A DNA stretch of 64,000 nucleotides from Pseudomonas syringae (GTDB taxonomy: Bacteria > Pseudomonadota > Gammaproteobacteria > Pseudomonadales > Pseudomonadaceae). This document shows, piece after piece, positions 10,440 to 18,473 of the stretch (position 1 is the first letter of the stretch; each line of letters opens with the position of its first letter). Where the stretch lies: the NCBI RefSeq assembly GCF_021606685.1, contig NZ_WKCB01000007.1:62001-126000 (forward strand). The letters are read 5' to 3'. The translations under genes were made by a program, and so were the position numbers. A model generated the notes under the pieces. That model was not told where the DNA came from. It saw nothing but the letters and a program-made list of their open reading frames with translations, and did no database searches.

Positions 10440-10566
10440 AAAAAAAACCCGGGTTCTGGGGGGGGAATCCGGGTTAAGACCATTAGGAGTAAACAAGGGC
10501 ACACAGTCCGTCGGTACCCAGGTCGACGCGCCACTTGGGGGAGATGCCGCGCCAACAGTTGAAGTA
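10440..10566 (-). ncRNA. rgsA: Small RNA RgsA
   Basis: On the minus strand a stem AACCCGG/CCGGGTT (10475-10469 and 10452-10446) is followed by eight U, a textbook terminator with no protein gene in front of it. Upstream lies GATACT (10578-10573), a plausible RpoS-type -10 box, giving a transcript of about 125 nt. In P. aeruginosa the RpoS-dependent RNA RgsA (about 120 nt) lies beside tatD, the same locus. The RNA contains CCUUGUUUACUCCUAAUGG (10498-10480), complementary to the acpP ribosome-binding region. The identity rests on locus, size and target match; ends are inferred. Confidence 0.8.
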
Positions 10567-10572
10567 TTGATC

Positions 10573-10600
10573 AGTATCCGATTCAGTCCAGTCGCGACTG
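10573..10600 (-). promoter_or_regulatory. rgsA promoter region with a 12-bp palindrome
   Basis: GATACT (10578-10573) is the likely -10 element. CAGTCGCGACTG (10589-10600), a perfect 12-bp palindrome, occupies the place of the -35 element, as would suit a regulator site. The rest of the 445-bp tatD-tetR gap (10601-10866) is AT-richer and presumably holds the tetR promoter; I see nothing else definite there. Confidence 0.5.
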
Positions 10601-10866
10601 ATCGTTTTTTAAACAGATTTGGAATACGCGCGCTTCGCTTGAGTTCTCATTGGGCGGGTGCACAGCGGCAGTTGTTGCGTATTATTTCTGACTGATATCA
10701 ATGAAATCGTTGGCGTGCTGAAAGTAAAGTGCGTTGCGGGTTCACATAGGCGTTGCCCAACGACCGTTCAGTCGGGATAATCCCTCGCACTGGGTAATTC
10801 GTATCGCCATGTATTCGTGGCCCTGCGCGACCCTCCCTATTTCCGACCTCTGCAGACCTCTTCCTC

Positions 10867-11526
10867 ATGCACAAAGAACCCCGTAAGGTCCGTGAGTTTC
10901 GCCGCCGTGAGCAGGAAATTCTCGACACCGCACTCAAGTTGTTCCTCGAACAAGGTGAAGACAGCGTCACCGTCGAGATGATTGCGGATGCCGTGGGTAT
11001 CGGCAAAGGCACGATTTACAAACACTTCAAGTCCAAGGCCGAGATCTACCTGCGCCTGATGCTCGACTACGAGCGCGACTTGAATGAGCTGCTGCATTCG
11101 GCCGATGTCGACAAGGACAAGGAGGCGCTGTCGCGCGCCTACTTCGAGTTCCGCATGCGCGACCCGCAGCGCTACCGCTTGTTCGACCGCCTGGAAGAGA
11201 AGGTGGTCAAGGGCCATCAGGTGCCGGAAATGGTCGAGGAGCTGCACAAGATCCGTGCCTCGAACTTCGAACGCCTGACCCTGTTGATCAAAGGTCGTAT
11301 CAGCGAAGGCAAGCTGGAAGACGTACCGCCGTATTTCCATTACTGCGCGGCCTGGGCCCTGGTGCATGGCGCCGTGGCGCTGTACCACTCGCCGTTCTGG
11401 AGCAATGTGCTGGAAGATCAGGAAGGTTTCTTCCAGTTCCTGATGGACATCGGCGTGCGCATGGGCAACAAGCGCAAGCACAGCACCGAAGTGCTCCCGG
11501 CGCCCGTAGAAACGCCTGCTCCCTGA
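10867..11526 (+). CDS. TetR/AcrR family transcriptional regulator
   Basis: This 219-residue protein has an N-terminal TetR helix-turn-helix (residues 15-60: EILDTALKLFLEQG, then VEMIADAVGIGKGTIYKHFKSK) and an all-helical ligand domain. The C-terminal tail is basic (MGNKRKHS). A TetR gene at this place beside tatD is conserved in pseudomonads. The ligand is not known to me. The palindrome in the divergent rgsA promoter is a candidate operator, but this is inference. Confidence 0.9.
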   Translation: MHKEPRKVREFRRREQEILDTALKLFLEQGEDSVTVEMIADAVGIGKGTIYKHFKSKAEIYLRLMLDYERDLNELLHSADVDKDKEALSRAYFEFRMRDPQRYRLFDRLEEKVVKGHQVPEMVEELHKIRASNFERLTLLIKGRISEGKLEDVPPYFHYCAAWALVHGAVALYHSPFWSNVLEDQEGFFQFLMDIGVRMGNKRKHSTEVLPAPVETPAP

Positions 11527-11577
11527 TTATTTAAAGCCAGCTGCAGTACCCCAGGAATATACTCAGGCAAGGATCTT

Positions 11578-11609
11578 GCTAAAAGCTGATTTATAGGTCA
11601 GCTTTTAGC
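11578..11609. repeat. 12-bp perfect inverted repeat between tetR and the radical SAM gene
   Basis: GCTAAAAGCTGA (11578-11589) and TCAGCTTTTAGC (11598-11609) form a perfect 12-bp stem with an 8-base loop (TTTATAGG), 31 bp before ATG 11641. There is no T-run after the stem. It can be a terminator for tetR, an operator, or an mRNA hairpin in the leader of the next gene. Confidence 0.6.
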
Positions 11610-11640
11610 GCGCCCGAATCATCCTCTGCCGGAGTGATCC

Positions 11641-12609
11641 ATGATCGTTGATCGTCAAGGCAGGCGTTTTCGCAATTTGCGGATCAGCCTGACCTCAGCC
11701 TGCAATTACGCCTGTACTTACTGCGTGCCCAACGGCAAGCGGCTGGTGGCTGCCCAGGACGAACTCTCGGCCGAAGCCATGGCCCGTGGCGTGGCTTACC
11801 TGATCGAGGCGGCGGGTATCGACCGCCTGCGTATCACCGGCGGCGAGCCGCTGGTCAGCCCCAAGCTGGAAGCCTTCATGGGCGCAGTCGGCGGGATGGG
11901 CCTCAGTGACATCAGCCTGACCACCAATGGCCAACTGCTGGCGCGCAAACTGCCGCTGCTGGTGGACGCCGGGATTCGGCGTATCAACGTCTCCCTCGAC
12001 ACCCTGGACGCCGACGCCTTCCGCAGCATCGCCCGTGGCGGCGACCTGGCCACGGTGCTCGACGGCATGGACCAGGCCCGCGCCGCCGGGATCAAGATCA
12101 AAGTCAATATGGTGCCGTTGCGCGGTCAGAACCTGGACCAGGTGATGCCGCTGCTCGACTACTGCCTGGAGCGTGGCTACGAGCTGCGTTTTATCGAGTT
12201 GATGCGCATGGGCCATTTGGCCAAGGATTCGAATGCGTTCCTGCAGCAGTTCGTCAGTTTGCAGCAACTGCTCAGCCTGATCGGCGAGCACCACGAGTAC
12301 CTGCAAGCCAATGCCCCGGTGGACGCTACGGCGGTACGCTACGAAGTGCCGGGCAAAGGCTTCTTTGGCGTGATCGCCAACGAAAGCGTGCCGTTCTGCC
12401 GCACCTGCTCGCGGCTGCGGTTGTCGTCTACCGGTTGGCTGCATGGCTGTTTGTCGTCGAGTAATCGCCACTATGTTGGTGACCTGCTCGACAAACCGCG
12501 CCACCAAGCGCTGCCAGCCCTGCAAGGGCTGCTGATGAAGGCGCTGGGTGACAAACAGGAGGTAGCGTTCTCTGGCGGCGCGACGATCATGAAGATCATC
12601 GGCGGCTGA
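11641..12609 (+). CDS. MoaA-like radical SAM protein
   Basis: The 322-residue protein has the radical SAM cluster CNYACTYC (CX3CX2C) near residues 21-28, the GGEP SAM-binding motif near 68, and a C-terminal second cluster CRTCSRLRLSSTGWLHGC (CX2CX13C), as in GTP 3',8-cyclase MoaA. It ends MKIIGG, retaining the terminal Gly-Gly. The sequence is therefore MoaA-like, but no other molybdenum-cofactor genes are nearby, so it may be a stand-alone MoaA or a paralogue with a different substrate. It follows the tetR gene after a large inverted repeat. Confidence 0.85.
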   Translation: MIVDRQGRRFRNLRISLTSACNYACTYCVPNGKRLVAAQDELSAEAMARGVAYLIEAAGIDRLRITGGEPLVSPKLEAFMGAVGGMGLSDISLTTNGQLLARKLPLLVDAGIRRINVSLDTLDADAFRSIARGGDLATVLDGMDQARAAGIKIKVNMVPLRGQNLDQVMPLLDYCLERGYELRFIELMRMGHLAKDSNAFLQQFVSLQQLLSLIGEHHEYLQANAPVDATAVRYEVPGKGFFGVIANESVPFCRTCSRLRLSSTGWLHGCLSSSNRHYVGDLLDKPRHQALPALQGLLMKALGDKQEVAFSGGATIMKIIGG

Positions 12610-12636
12610 CCCGCTCTCCAAGATTACACATTACCC

Positions 12637-12730
12637 AATGTGGGAGGGGGGCTTGTCCCCGATTGCGGTGTATCAGTCAACTCATCTGTGGCTGACACAC
12701 CGCAATCGGGAGCAAGCCCCCTCCCACATT
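12637..12730. repeat. REPIN (REP doublet)
   Basis: AATGTGGGAGGGGGGCTTG and its complement end-to-end, with a variable centre. It is one of a dozen copies of the same P. fluorescens-type element in the window. It is a non-autonomous element copied by a RAYT transposase encoded elsewhere. Confidence 0.9.
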
Positions 12731-12816
12731 TGATTTGCAGTGTTCTCAAGATGGCGCAGAACCTGCATCTCACGCCCATTCGCCGGTTTTCCGTCACCGG
12801 CCTCTGGAGGATTAGG

Positions 12817-13422
12817 ATGCGTAGTCTGGTTTTGTTGCTGGCGTCGTTGACACTGAGTGGTTGCATGACCGTCAGCGATATGGCCGAAGGCACCCGCTAT
12901 CAGATGAGCGACGCCGGGTTGCTCGATCACAGCGACACCCGTCGCAGCGCCTCGTTGCGCATACAGCCGGACTCCTTTGTGTTTATCGCCCAGGGCGCCT
13001 TCGTGCCGCCGGGCAGCGCCTACCCGCGACCGAATGTGGTAGCCGAGGAGGCCTTCAACGGTTTCGTCGAATATTTCCCCATGGTGCGTCGCGCTCGCCA
13101 GCCTGAAGGCCTGGAGCAGGCCATGACCGAAGCCCGTGCAGCGGGCGCCCACTATCTGTTGTACTGTCGTTTTGCCGCAGCGGACGACCGTATCGGCAAC
13201 GCCGATGAGTGGGCGGACCAAGAGGCCCTGGATCGGCTTGGCCTGGACAACGGCGTTATCCAGATCATGTTGATCGAGACCAGCACCCAGTATTTGATTG
13301 ATACTGCACGGATTCGCAGTCGTGGCGGTTTACTGACGTTCCACGACAACAAGCCAGAAGATCTGATTGCCCGCCCCCTGGCGCAGTACGCCCGAGGCCT
13401 GCTGGGCATGAGCGATCAGTAA
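12817..13422 (+). CDS. DUF4823-type outer-membrane lipoprotein
   Basis: The protein has 201 residues with a lipoprotein signal: MRSLVLLLASLTLSGC, lipobox LSGC, so Cys16 would be acylated. The mature part resembles Pseudomonas lipoproteins annotated DUF4823; function is unknown. ATG 12817 is preceded by TGGAGG (12805-12810). It forms a likely operon with the DUF1285 gene 15 bp downstream. No catalytic motif is visible. Confidence 0.85.
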   Translation: MRSLVLLLASLTLSGCMTVSDMAEGTRYQMSDAGLLDHSDTRRSASLRIQPDSFVFIAQGAFVPPGSAYPRPNVVAEEAFNGFVEYFPMVRRARQPEGLEQAMTEARAAGAHYLLYCRFAAADDRIGNADEWADQEALDRLGLDNGVIQIMLIETSTQYLIDTARIRSRGGLLTFHDNKPEDLIARPLAQYARGLLGMSDQ

Positions 13423-13437
13423 CAGGGGAGCGCCCGT

Positions 13438-13998
13438 ATGACCGATTCCGCCAAGGCCAATGATCTGTTGGCGCAACTGCCCAAAGGCAAGGGACCGGCG
13501 CCGGTGCATCTGTGGAACCCGGATTTCTGCGGCAATATCGACATGCGCATCGCCCGCGACGGCACCTGGTTCTACCAGGGCACGCCGATCGGGCGTAAGC
13601 CGATGGTCAAACTGTTCTCCAATATCATCCGCCGCGACGGCGATGATTACTTCCTGATCACGCCCGTGGAAAAAGTCGGCATCACCGTCGATGATGCGCC
13701 ATTTGTCGCCGTAACCCTTGAAGTGCTGGGGCAGGGCGAAAGCCAGGTGTTGCGCTTTACCACTAATGTGGACGAGACGATCGATGCGGGTCTTGAACAC
13801 CCGTTACGGGTGGTCGTCGACCCGGTGACCCAGGAGCCTTCGCCGTACCTGCGCGTACGCACCAACCTCGAGGCCCTGGTCCATCGCAACGTGTTCTACC
13901 AAATGGTGGAATTGGCGGTAAGCCGTCCGATCAATGGTCAGAACTGGCTCGGCGTATGGAGTGGTGGGGAATTTTTCCGTATTGGCCTGGAGCCCTGA
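13438..13998 (+). CDS. DUF1285 family protein
   Basis: This 186-residue soluble protein contains VHLWNPDFCGNIDMRIARDGTW near residues 22-43 and TPIGRKPMVKLFSNIIRRD, the core of DUF1285, a conserved proteobacterial family of unknown function with solved structures of a two-domain beta fold. It is read after the lipoprotein gene. The ATG at 13438 follows GGGGAG. Confidence 0.9.
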   Translation: MTDSAKANDLLAQLPKGKGPAPVHLWNPDFCGNIDMRIARDGTWFYQGTPIGRKPMVKLFSNIIRRDGDDYFLITPVEKVGITVDDAPFVAVTLEVLGQGESQVLRFTTNVDETIDAGLEHPLRVVVDPVTQEPSPYLRVRTNLEALVHRNVFYQMVELAVSRPINGQNWLGVWSGGEFFRIGLEP

Positions 13999-14010
13999 GG
14001 CCGCTTTTTT
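13984..14010 (+). terminator. Weak terminator overlapping the DUF1285 stop
   Basis: GGCCT (13984-13988) pairs with AGGCC (13998-14002), followed by TTTTTT (14005-14010). The stem is only 5 bp and includes the stop codon, so this is tentative. Confidence 0.4.
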
Positions 14011-14068
14011 CATTTCCCTGAAATAATTCGCTTGCTGTAATCAGGCGCTTTCGGTTATCAATTTGTAC

Positions 14069-14782
14069 ATGATTAGACATGTCCGATTTGATAAGAAAAA
14101 ACGCGTCGTCGACGAGCTTATCCGCCGTATCGAGGGCGGGGTGATGGCCGACGGTTTCCTGCTGCCGGGCGAGCATCAACTGGCCGAAGAGTTTGCGGTC
14201 AGCCGTGGCACCCTGCGTGAAGCGCTCGCCGAGCTCAAGCGCCGTAATTACATCGCCACCCAAAGCGGCGTCGGCTCCATCGTCACCTTTGACGGCATGG
14301 TGCTCGACCAGCGCAACGGCTGGGCCCAGGCCTTCGCCGACACCGGCGCGCTGGTGCTCACCGATATCCTGCGCCTTGAGGCCGTGACCCGCGAGGACTT
14401 GCTCACCCGGTTCGGCAGCGACCGGTTCATTGCCCTCGACCGCCGTCGGCGCACCACGGACGGCACGGCGGTGTCCCTGGAGCGCTCGCTGATGCCGGCG
14501 TCCGGTAACCTGGAAAGCCTCCCTCGCGTGGGCCTGATCGACAACTCCCTGACCATTACCCTGGCCGCCTATGGCTACGTGGGCGCTGACGGTGACCAGT
14601 GGATCGGCGCCGAGCCTTTGAGCGACGAAGATGCCCAACTGCTGGGCCGCCCGGCGGGCACAGTGTTTCTCAAGGCGTCGCGTACCACTTACGACCGGCG
14701 CGGGCGTTTCATGGAATACGTCGAAAGCTTGCTTGACCCTGTGCACTTTCGCCTGCACTTGCAATTTGGATCTTCGAAATGA
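14069..14782 (+). CDS. GntR/UTRA family transcriptional regulator (YegW-like)
   Basis: The 237-residue protein has a GntR winged helix (LPGEHQLAEEFAVSRGTLREAL near residues 36-55) and a C-terminal UTRA effector domain. Its stop overlaps the start of the ADP-ribosylglycohydrolase gene (ATGA), and a permease and a PfkB kinase follow. The set parallels E. coli yegTUVW, so it probably controls this cluster in response to a nucleoside- or sugar-like ligand. ATG 14069 was preferred to a TTG at 14063. Confidence 0.88.
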   Translation: MIRHVRFDKKKRVVDELIRRIEGGVMADGFLLPGEHQLAEEFAVSRGTLREALAELKRRNYIATQSGVGSIVTFDGMVLDQRNGWAQAFADTGALVLTDILRLEAVTREDLLTRFGSDRFIALDRRRRTTDGTAVSLERSLMPASGNLESLPRVGLIDNSLTITLAAYGYVGADGDQWIGAEPLSDEDAQLLGRPAGTVFLKASRTTYDRRGRFMEYVESLLDPVHFRLHLQFGSSK

Positions 14783-15780
14783 CCCAGCATACCCGCGCCC
14801 TCGGCGCCTTTTACGGCCTGGCCCTGGGCGATGCCTTGGGCATGCCCACCCAGTCCTTGAGCCGTGAACAAGTCCAACAACGCTTCGGTGCCATCACGGC
14901 ACTGGAAGATGCCGACGCCAACCAGCCGATTGCGCCCAACATGCCGGCCGGCTCCATCACCGATGACACCGAACAGGCGATCCTGGTCGGCGAGTTGCTG
15001 GTGGAAGGCCGCGGCAAGATCGAACCCACCGTACTCGCCCAGCGCCTGATCGACTGGGAAGCAGTGATGCGGGCCAAGGGCTCGCAGGATCTGCTCGGCC
15101 CGTCCACCAAGCGTGCGATCGACATGATTCTGGCTGGCCACACCCCGGAAGAGTCCGGGCGTTACGGCACGACCAATGGTGCGGCGATGCGCATCACCCC
15201 GGTGGGGGTCGCCGCCGATGTCAGCGACCCGGCGCGGTTTATCCAGGCGGTGATTCAAGCGTGCCAGGTGACCCATAACACCACGTTGGGTATCTCCAGC
15301 GCGGCGGCGGTGGCGGCAGTGGTGTCGGCCGGCATCAACGGGGTGGACCTGGGTGAAGCCTTGAACATCGGCACGCAGGTCGCCCAAGAGGCCGAAAGCC
15401 ATGGCCACTGGGTTGCCGGTGGGCGGATTTCCACGCGAATCAGTTGGGCGCGCACGTTGAGCGTCGGCAGCGGCGACAAAGCCTTGTTTGCCGACCTGCT
15501 CTACGAGCTGATCGGTACTTCGGTCGCCTCCCAGGAATCGGTCGTGGTCTCGTTTGCCCTTGCCCAGCAAGTGGCGGTGGGCGCGCTGGAGGCCTTCGAA
15601 GCGCTTTGCCTGGCTGCCAGCCTGGGCGGCGACACCGACACCATCGCTGCGATCCTCGGCGCCATGTTGGGCGCGTGCCTGGGGATGCAGTGCTGGCCGC
15701 CGGCGATGATCGAACAGGTCAAGGCCGTCAATGGCCTGGACCTGCAGCCGTTGATTGAAGGGCTGCTGGAAATGCGCTAA
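14779..15780 (+). CDS. ADP-ribosylglycohydrolase family protein (YegU-like)
   Basis: The 333 residues carry the ADP-ribosylglycohydrolase metal motifs: GLALGDALGMP near 14, SITDDTEQA near 57 and LGGDTDTIAAI near 282. These bind two Mg2+ ions. The family cleaves N- or O-ribosyl bonds. Context with a purine/pyrimidine-type permease and a sugar/nucleoside kinase suggests a small nucleoside as substrate rather than modified protein; that is inference. It is translationally coupled to gntR. Confidence 0.9.
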   Translation: MTQHTRALGAFYGLALGDALGMPTQSLSREQVQQRFGAITALEDADANQPIAPNMPAGSITDDTEQAILVGELLVEGRGKIEPTVLAQRLIDWEAVMRAKGSQDLLGPSTKRAIDMILAGHTPEESGRYGTTNGAAMRITPVGVAADVSDPARFIQAVIQACQVTHNTTLGISSAAAVAAVVSAGINGVDLGEALNIGTQVAQEAESHGHWVAGGRISTRISWARTLSVGSGDKALFADLLYELIGTSVASQESVVVSFALAQQVAVGALEAFEALCLAASLGGDTDTIAAILGAMLGACLGMQCWPPAMIEQVKAVNGLDLQPLIEGLLEMR

Positions 15781-15797
15781 GCGCCGCAGGCAAACAG

Positions 15798-15884
15798 GTG
15801 GGAGGGGGCTTGCTCCCGATGGCGACGGATCCGTACCAGTTGTGTCCACTGACCCACCGCCATCGGGAGCAAGCCCCCTCCCAC
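15798..15884. repeat. REPIN inside the yeg-like cluster
   Basis: GTGGGAGGGGGCTTGCTCCC is matched by GGGAGCAAGCCCCCTCCCAC at the other end. It sits between the ADP-ribosylglycohydrolase and permease genes, so it interrupts an otherwise operon-like set. Confidence 0.9.
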
Positions 15885-15976
15885 AGTTGATCGTGTCGAG
15901 TCATCGAGACCGAGTAAGCGTTGCTATTTGCAGATCTGCCACAACCACAACAATACAGGCACCAGGAGCACCCCTC

Positions 15977-17443
15977 ATGAGCAGTACCTCTTCCGGCCAA
16001 ACTGCCGGGCAATTGGAAACACGTGGTATCGAACCGGTCCCGGAAGGCGAGTGCAACGGCCACCCGCTGCAACTGTTCTGGGTGTGGTTTGCGGCCAATA
16101 TCAGCATCCTCGGTTTGCCGCTGGGCGCCACGCTGGTTGCGTTTCGTGGCCTGGCCATCTGGCAGGCGGTCATCGTGGCGATCCTCGGCGCCGCCGGCTC
16201 CTTCGCCGTGGTGGGCATCATCTCGATTGCCGGGCGTCGTGGTCGCGCGCCAAGCCTGACCTTGTCCCGCGCGATCTTCGGCGTGCGCGGCAATATCGGC
16301 CCGACCCTGGTGTCGCTGATGTCGCGCCTGGGCTGGGAAACCGTCAACACCACCACGGCGGCGTTCGTGTTGCTGTCGCTGTGTTCGATCCTGTTCGGTT
16401 CGCCGGTCGAGGCCAAGAGCGCACCGGTGCTGACCCTGATCTTCATCGCCATTTTCGTGCTGCTGACCCTGGCCGTGTCCGGCCTGGGCCATGCCACTTT
16501 GCTGGTGATCCAGAAGTGGGCGACGTATGTGTTCGGCGCGCTGAATATCCTGGTCGGCGGTTTCCTTTGCGCCACCATCGACTGGAGCGCGGTGTTCAAC
16601 GCCACCCCGGCGCCGCTGAGCGCGATGATCATCGGCGTCGGCACCATGGCGGCCGGTACGGGCATCGGCTGGGCCAACGCGGGTGCCGACATGTCGCGCT
16701 ACCAGCACCGCAGCGTCAAGGCTGTGCGCCTGGTGGCGTCGGCCGCGTTTGGCGCGGGGATTCCGCTGGTGCTGTTGATCACCCTCGGCGGCCTGCTGTC
16801 GGTGGGTAATAACGACCTGGCCTCGGCGACTGACCCGATTATCGCGATCCGCGACATGCTGCCGACCTGGATGGCCGTGCCGTACCTGATCACCGCGTTC
16901 GGCGGGCTGCTGCTGTCCAACAACCTCTCGGTGTATTCGGCGGGCCTCACCACCTTGACCCTCGGCCTCAAGGTCAAGCGCGTGCACGCGGTGATTGTCG
17001 ATATCGTGGCGATCTTCGCCGGTTCGATCTACTTCATGCTGATCGCCGACAGTTTCTACGGCCCGTTCATTACTTTCATCTCGTTGCTGGCGGTGCCGAT
17101 CACTGCCTGGGTCGGGATCTTCGTGGTCGACCTGATCCACCGTCACTACTACAGCCCCAAGGACCTGCTGGACGTCAGCCCGAGCAGCGCCTACTGGTAT
17201 CGCGGCGGTGTCGAGTGGCGCGCTTTCGGCGCCTGGGCCGTGGCGATCGTGTTGGGTTTCAGCTTCACCACCATCGGCACCACCGCCGACAACATCTGGT
17301 TCGCCGGGCCGTTGTCCGACTCCTGGCTGGGCCACAACGGCCTGGGCTGGATCGTCACCTTCGTGGTGGCCGGCGGAATCTATGCGTTACTGGGCGGCGC
17401 GGCTGACCGTCGTCCGGCATTAGTCGAGAGCCACAATGTCTAG
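15977..17443 (+). CDS. NCS1 family purine/cytosine permease (CodB-like)
   Basis: This 488-residue integral membrane protein has about 12 hydrophobic segments and the NCS1 pattern (LFWVWFAANISILGLPLGA near 34; GWANAGADMSRYQ near 233). It probably imports a nucleobase or nucleoside by cation symport. In E. coli the equivalent cluster has an unrelated nucleoside permease (YegT). ATG 15977 follows AGGAGCACCCCTC. The upstream leader is CA-rich (CACAACCACAACAATACAGG). The 3' end overlaps the kinase gene by 8 bp. Confidence 0.9.
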   Translation: MSSTSSGQTAGQLETRGIEPVPEGECNGHPLQLFWVWFAANISILGLPLGATLVAFRGLAIWQAVIVAILGAAGSFAVVGIISIAGRRGRAPSLTLSRAIFGVRGNIGPTLVSLMSRLGWETVNTTTAAFVLLSLCSILFGSPVEAKSAPVLTLIFIAIFVLLTLAVSGLGHATLLVIQKWATYVFGALNILVGGFLCATIDWSAVFNATPAPLSAMIIGVGTMAAGTGIGWANAGADMSRYQHRSVKAVRLVASAAFGAGIPLVLLITLGGLLSVGNNDLASATDPIIAIRDMLPTWMAVPYLITAFGGLLLSNNLSVYSAGLTTLTLGLKVKRVHAVIVDIVAIFAGSIYFMLIADSFYGPFITFISLLAVPITAWVGIFVVDLIHRHYYSPKDLLDVSPSSAYWYRGGVEWRAFGAWAVAIVLGFSFTTIGTTADNIWFAGPLSDSWLGHNGLGWIVTFVVAGGIYALLGGAADRRPALVESHNV

Positions 17444-18353
17444 ATTGCTGCACACCGGCCAGGTCATCGTCGATCTGGTCATGGCCCTCGATACCTTGCC
17501 GGCCACCGGCGGTGATGTACTGGCGCAATCGGCCAGTTTCGAAGCCGGCGGAGGCTTCAACGTGATGGCCGCCGCGCGGCGCAATGGCTTGCCGGTGGCC
17601 TACCTGGGTCGCCACGGCGAGGGGCGCTTCGGCGACCTGGCCCGCGCGGCGATGCAGGCCGAGGGCATCGAAATGGCCCTGGCCGCCAGCAGCGGCAAGG
17701 ACACCGGTTTGTGTGTGTCGCTGACCGAGGCCAGCACCGAGCGCACGTTCATTTCCCATATCGGGGCCGAGGGCGAACTGAGTGCCGAGGACTTGGCCAG
17801 CGTGGTGCCGCAGGTTGACGACTATGTGTATGTCAGCGGCTACAGCCTGCTGCTTGAGGGCAAGGCGCAACCGCTGATCGACTGGCTGCTGGCATTGCCC
17901 CGGCAGACCGTGGTGGTGTTCGACCCGGGCCCGCTGGTCAAGGCGCCGGAATCGGCATTGATGCGCGCGTTGTTGCCGCGCATCGACATCTGGACCAGTA
18001 ATGGCCCGGAGGCGCTGGCGTTTACCGGCGCGACCGATATTCGTGCGGCGTTGCCCGCGTTGAATCGCCACCTGCCTGCAGACACCCTGCTGGTGGTGCG
18101 CGATGGGCCCAATGGCTGCTGGGTCGGGCGTGCGGGTGAGCTGGAGCATGTGCCCGGCTTCAAGGTCAAGGCGGTGGACAGCAATGGCGCGGGGGATGCC
18201 CATGCGGGCGTATTCATCGCCGGCTTGGCCAACGGCCTCGCACCGGCTGTGGCGGCACGCCGAGCGAATGCGGCGGCGGCATTGGCGGTGACGCGTTGGG
18301 GCCCGGCAACTTCGCCTGGCACTCTCGAAGTCGACGCATTACTCGCCGGATAA
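17436..18353 (+). CDS. PfkB family carbohydrate/nucleoside kinase (YegV-like)
   Basis: This 305-residue ribokinase-fold enzyme has GGGFNVMAAARRNG near residue 38 as the N-terminal PfkB signature and DSNGAGDAHAGVF near 248, with the catalytic Asp of GAGD. It overlaps the permease gene by 8 bp, so uptake and phosphorylation are coupled. With the ribosyl hydrolase the logical substrate is a nucleoside or a released pentose; the exact one cannot be read from sequence. Confidence 0.92.
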   Translation: MSRLLHTGQVIVDLVMALDTLPATGGDVLAQSASFEAGGGFNVMAAARRNGLPVAYLGRHGEGRFGDLARAAMQAEGIEMALAASSGKDTGLCVSLTEASTERTFISHIGAEGELSAEDLASVVPQVDDYVYVSGYSLLLEGKAQPLIDWLLALPRQTVVVFDPGPLVKAPESALMRALLPRIDIWTSNGPEALAFTGATDIRAALPALNRHLPADTLLVVRDGPNGCWVGRAGELEHVPGFKVKAVDSNGAGDAHAGVFIAGLANGLAPAVAARRANAAAALAVTRWGPATSPGTLEVDALLAG

Positions 18354-18367
18354 ACACGAGCAAAAAA

Positions 18368-18454
18368 GTGGGAGGGGGCTTGCCCCCGATGGCAGTGTGT
18401 CAGTCAGCAATTGTTTAGCTGACCCACCGCCATCGGGAGCAAGCCCCCTCCCAC
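18368..18454. repeat. REPIN
   Basis: GTGGGAGGGGGCTTGCCCCC and GGGAGCAAGCCCCCTCCCAC flank a short variable centre. It lies between the 3' ends of the plus-strand kinase and a minus-strand gene. Confidence 0.9.
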
Positions 18455-18473
18455 ATTTTTTTTTACGTTCGAG

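Noticed and set aside
15728..17335. Open frame of 535 codons antisense to the NCS1 permease
   Set aside because: Composition is Gly/Gln/His/Arg-rich without hydrophobic core; it is a shadow of the permease gene.
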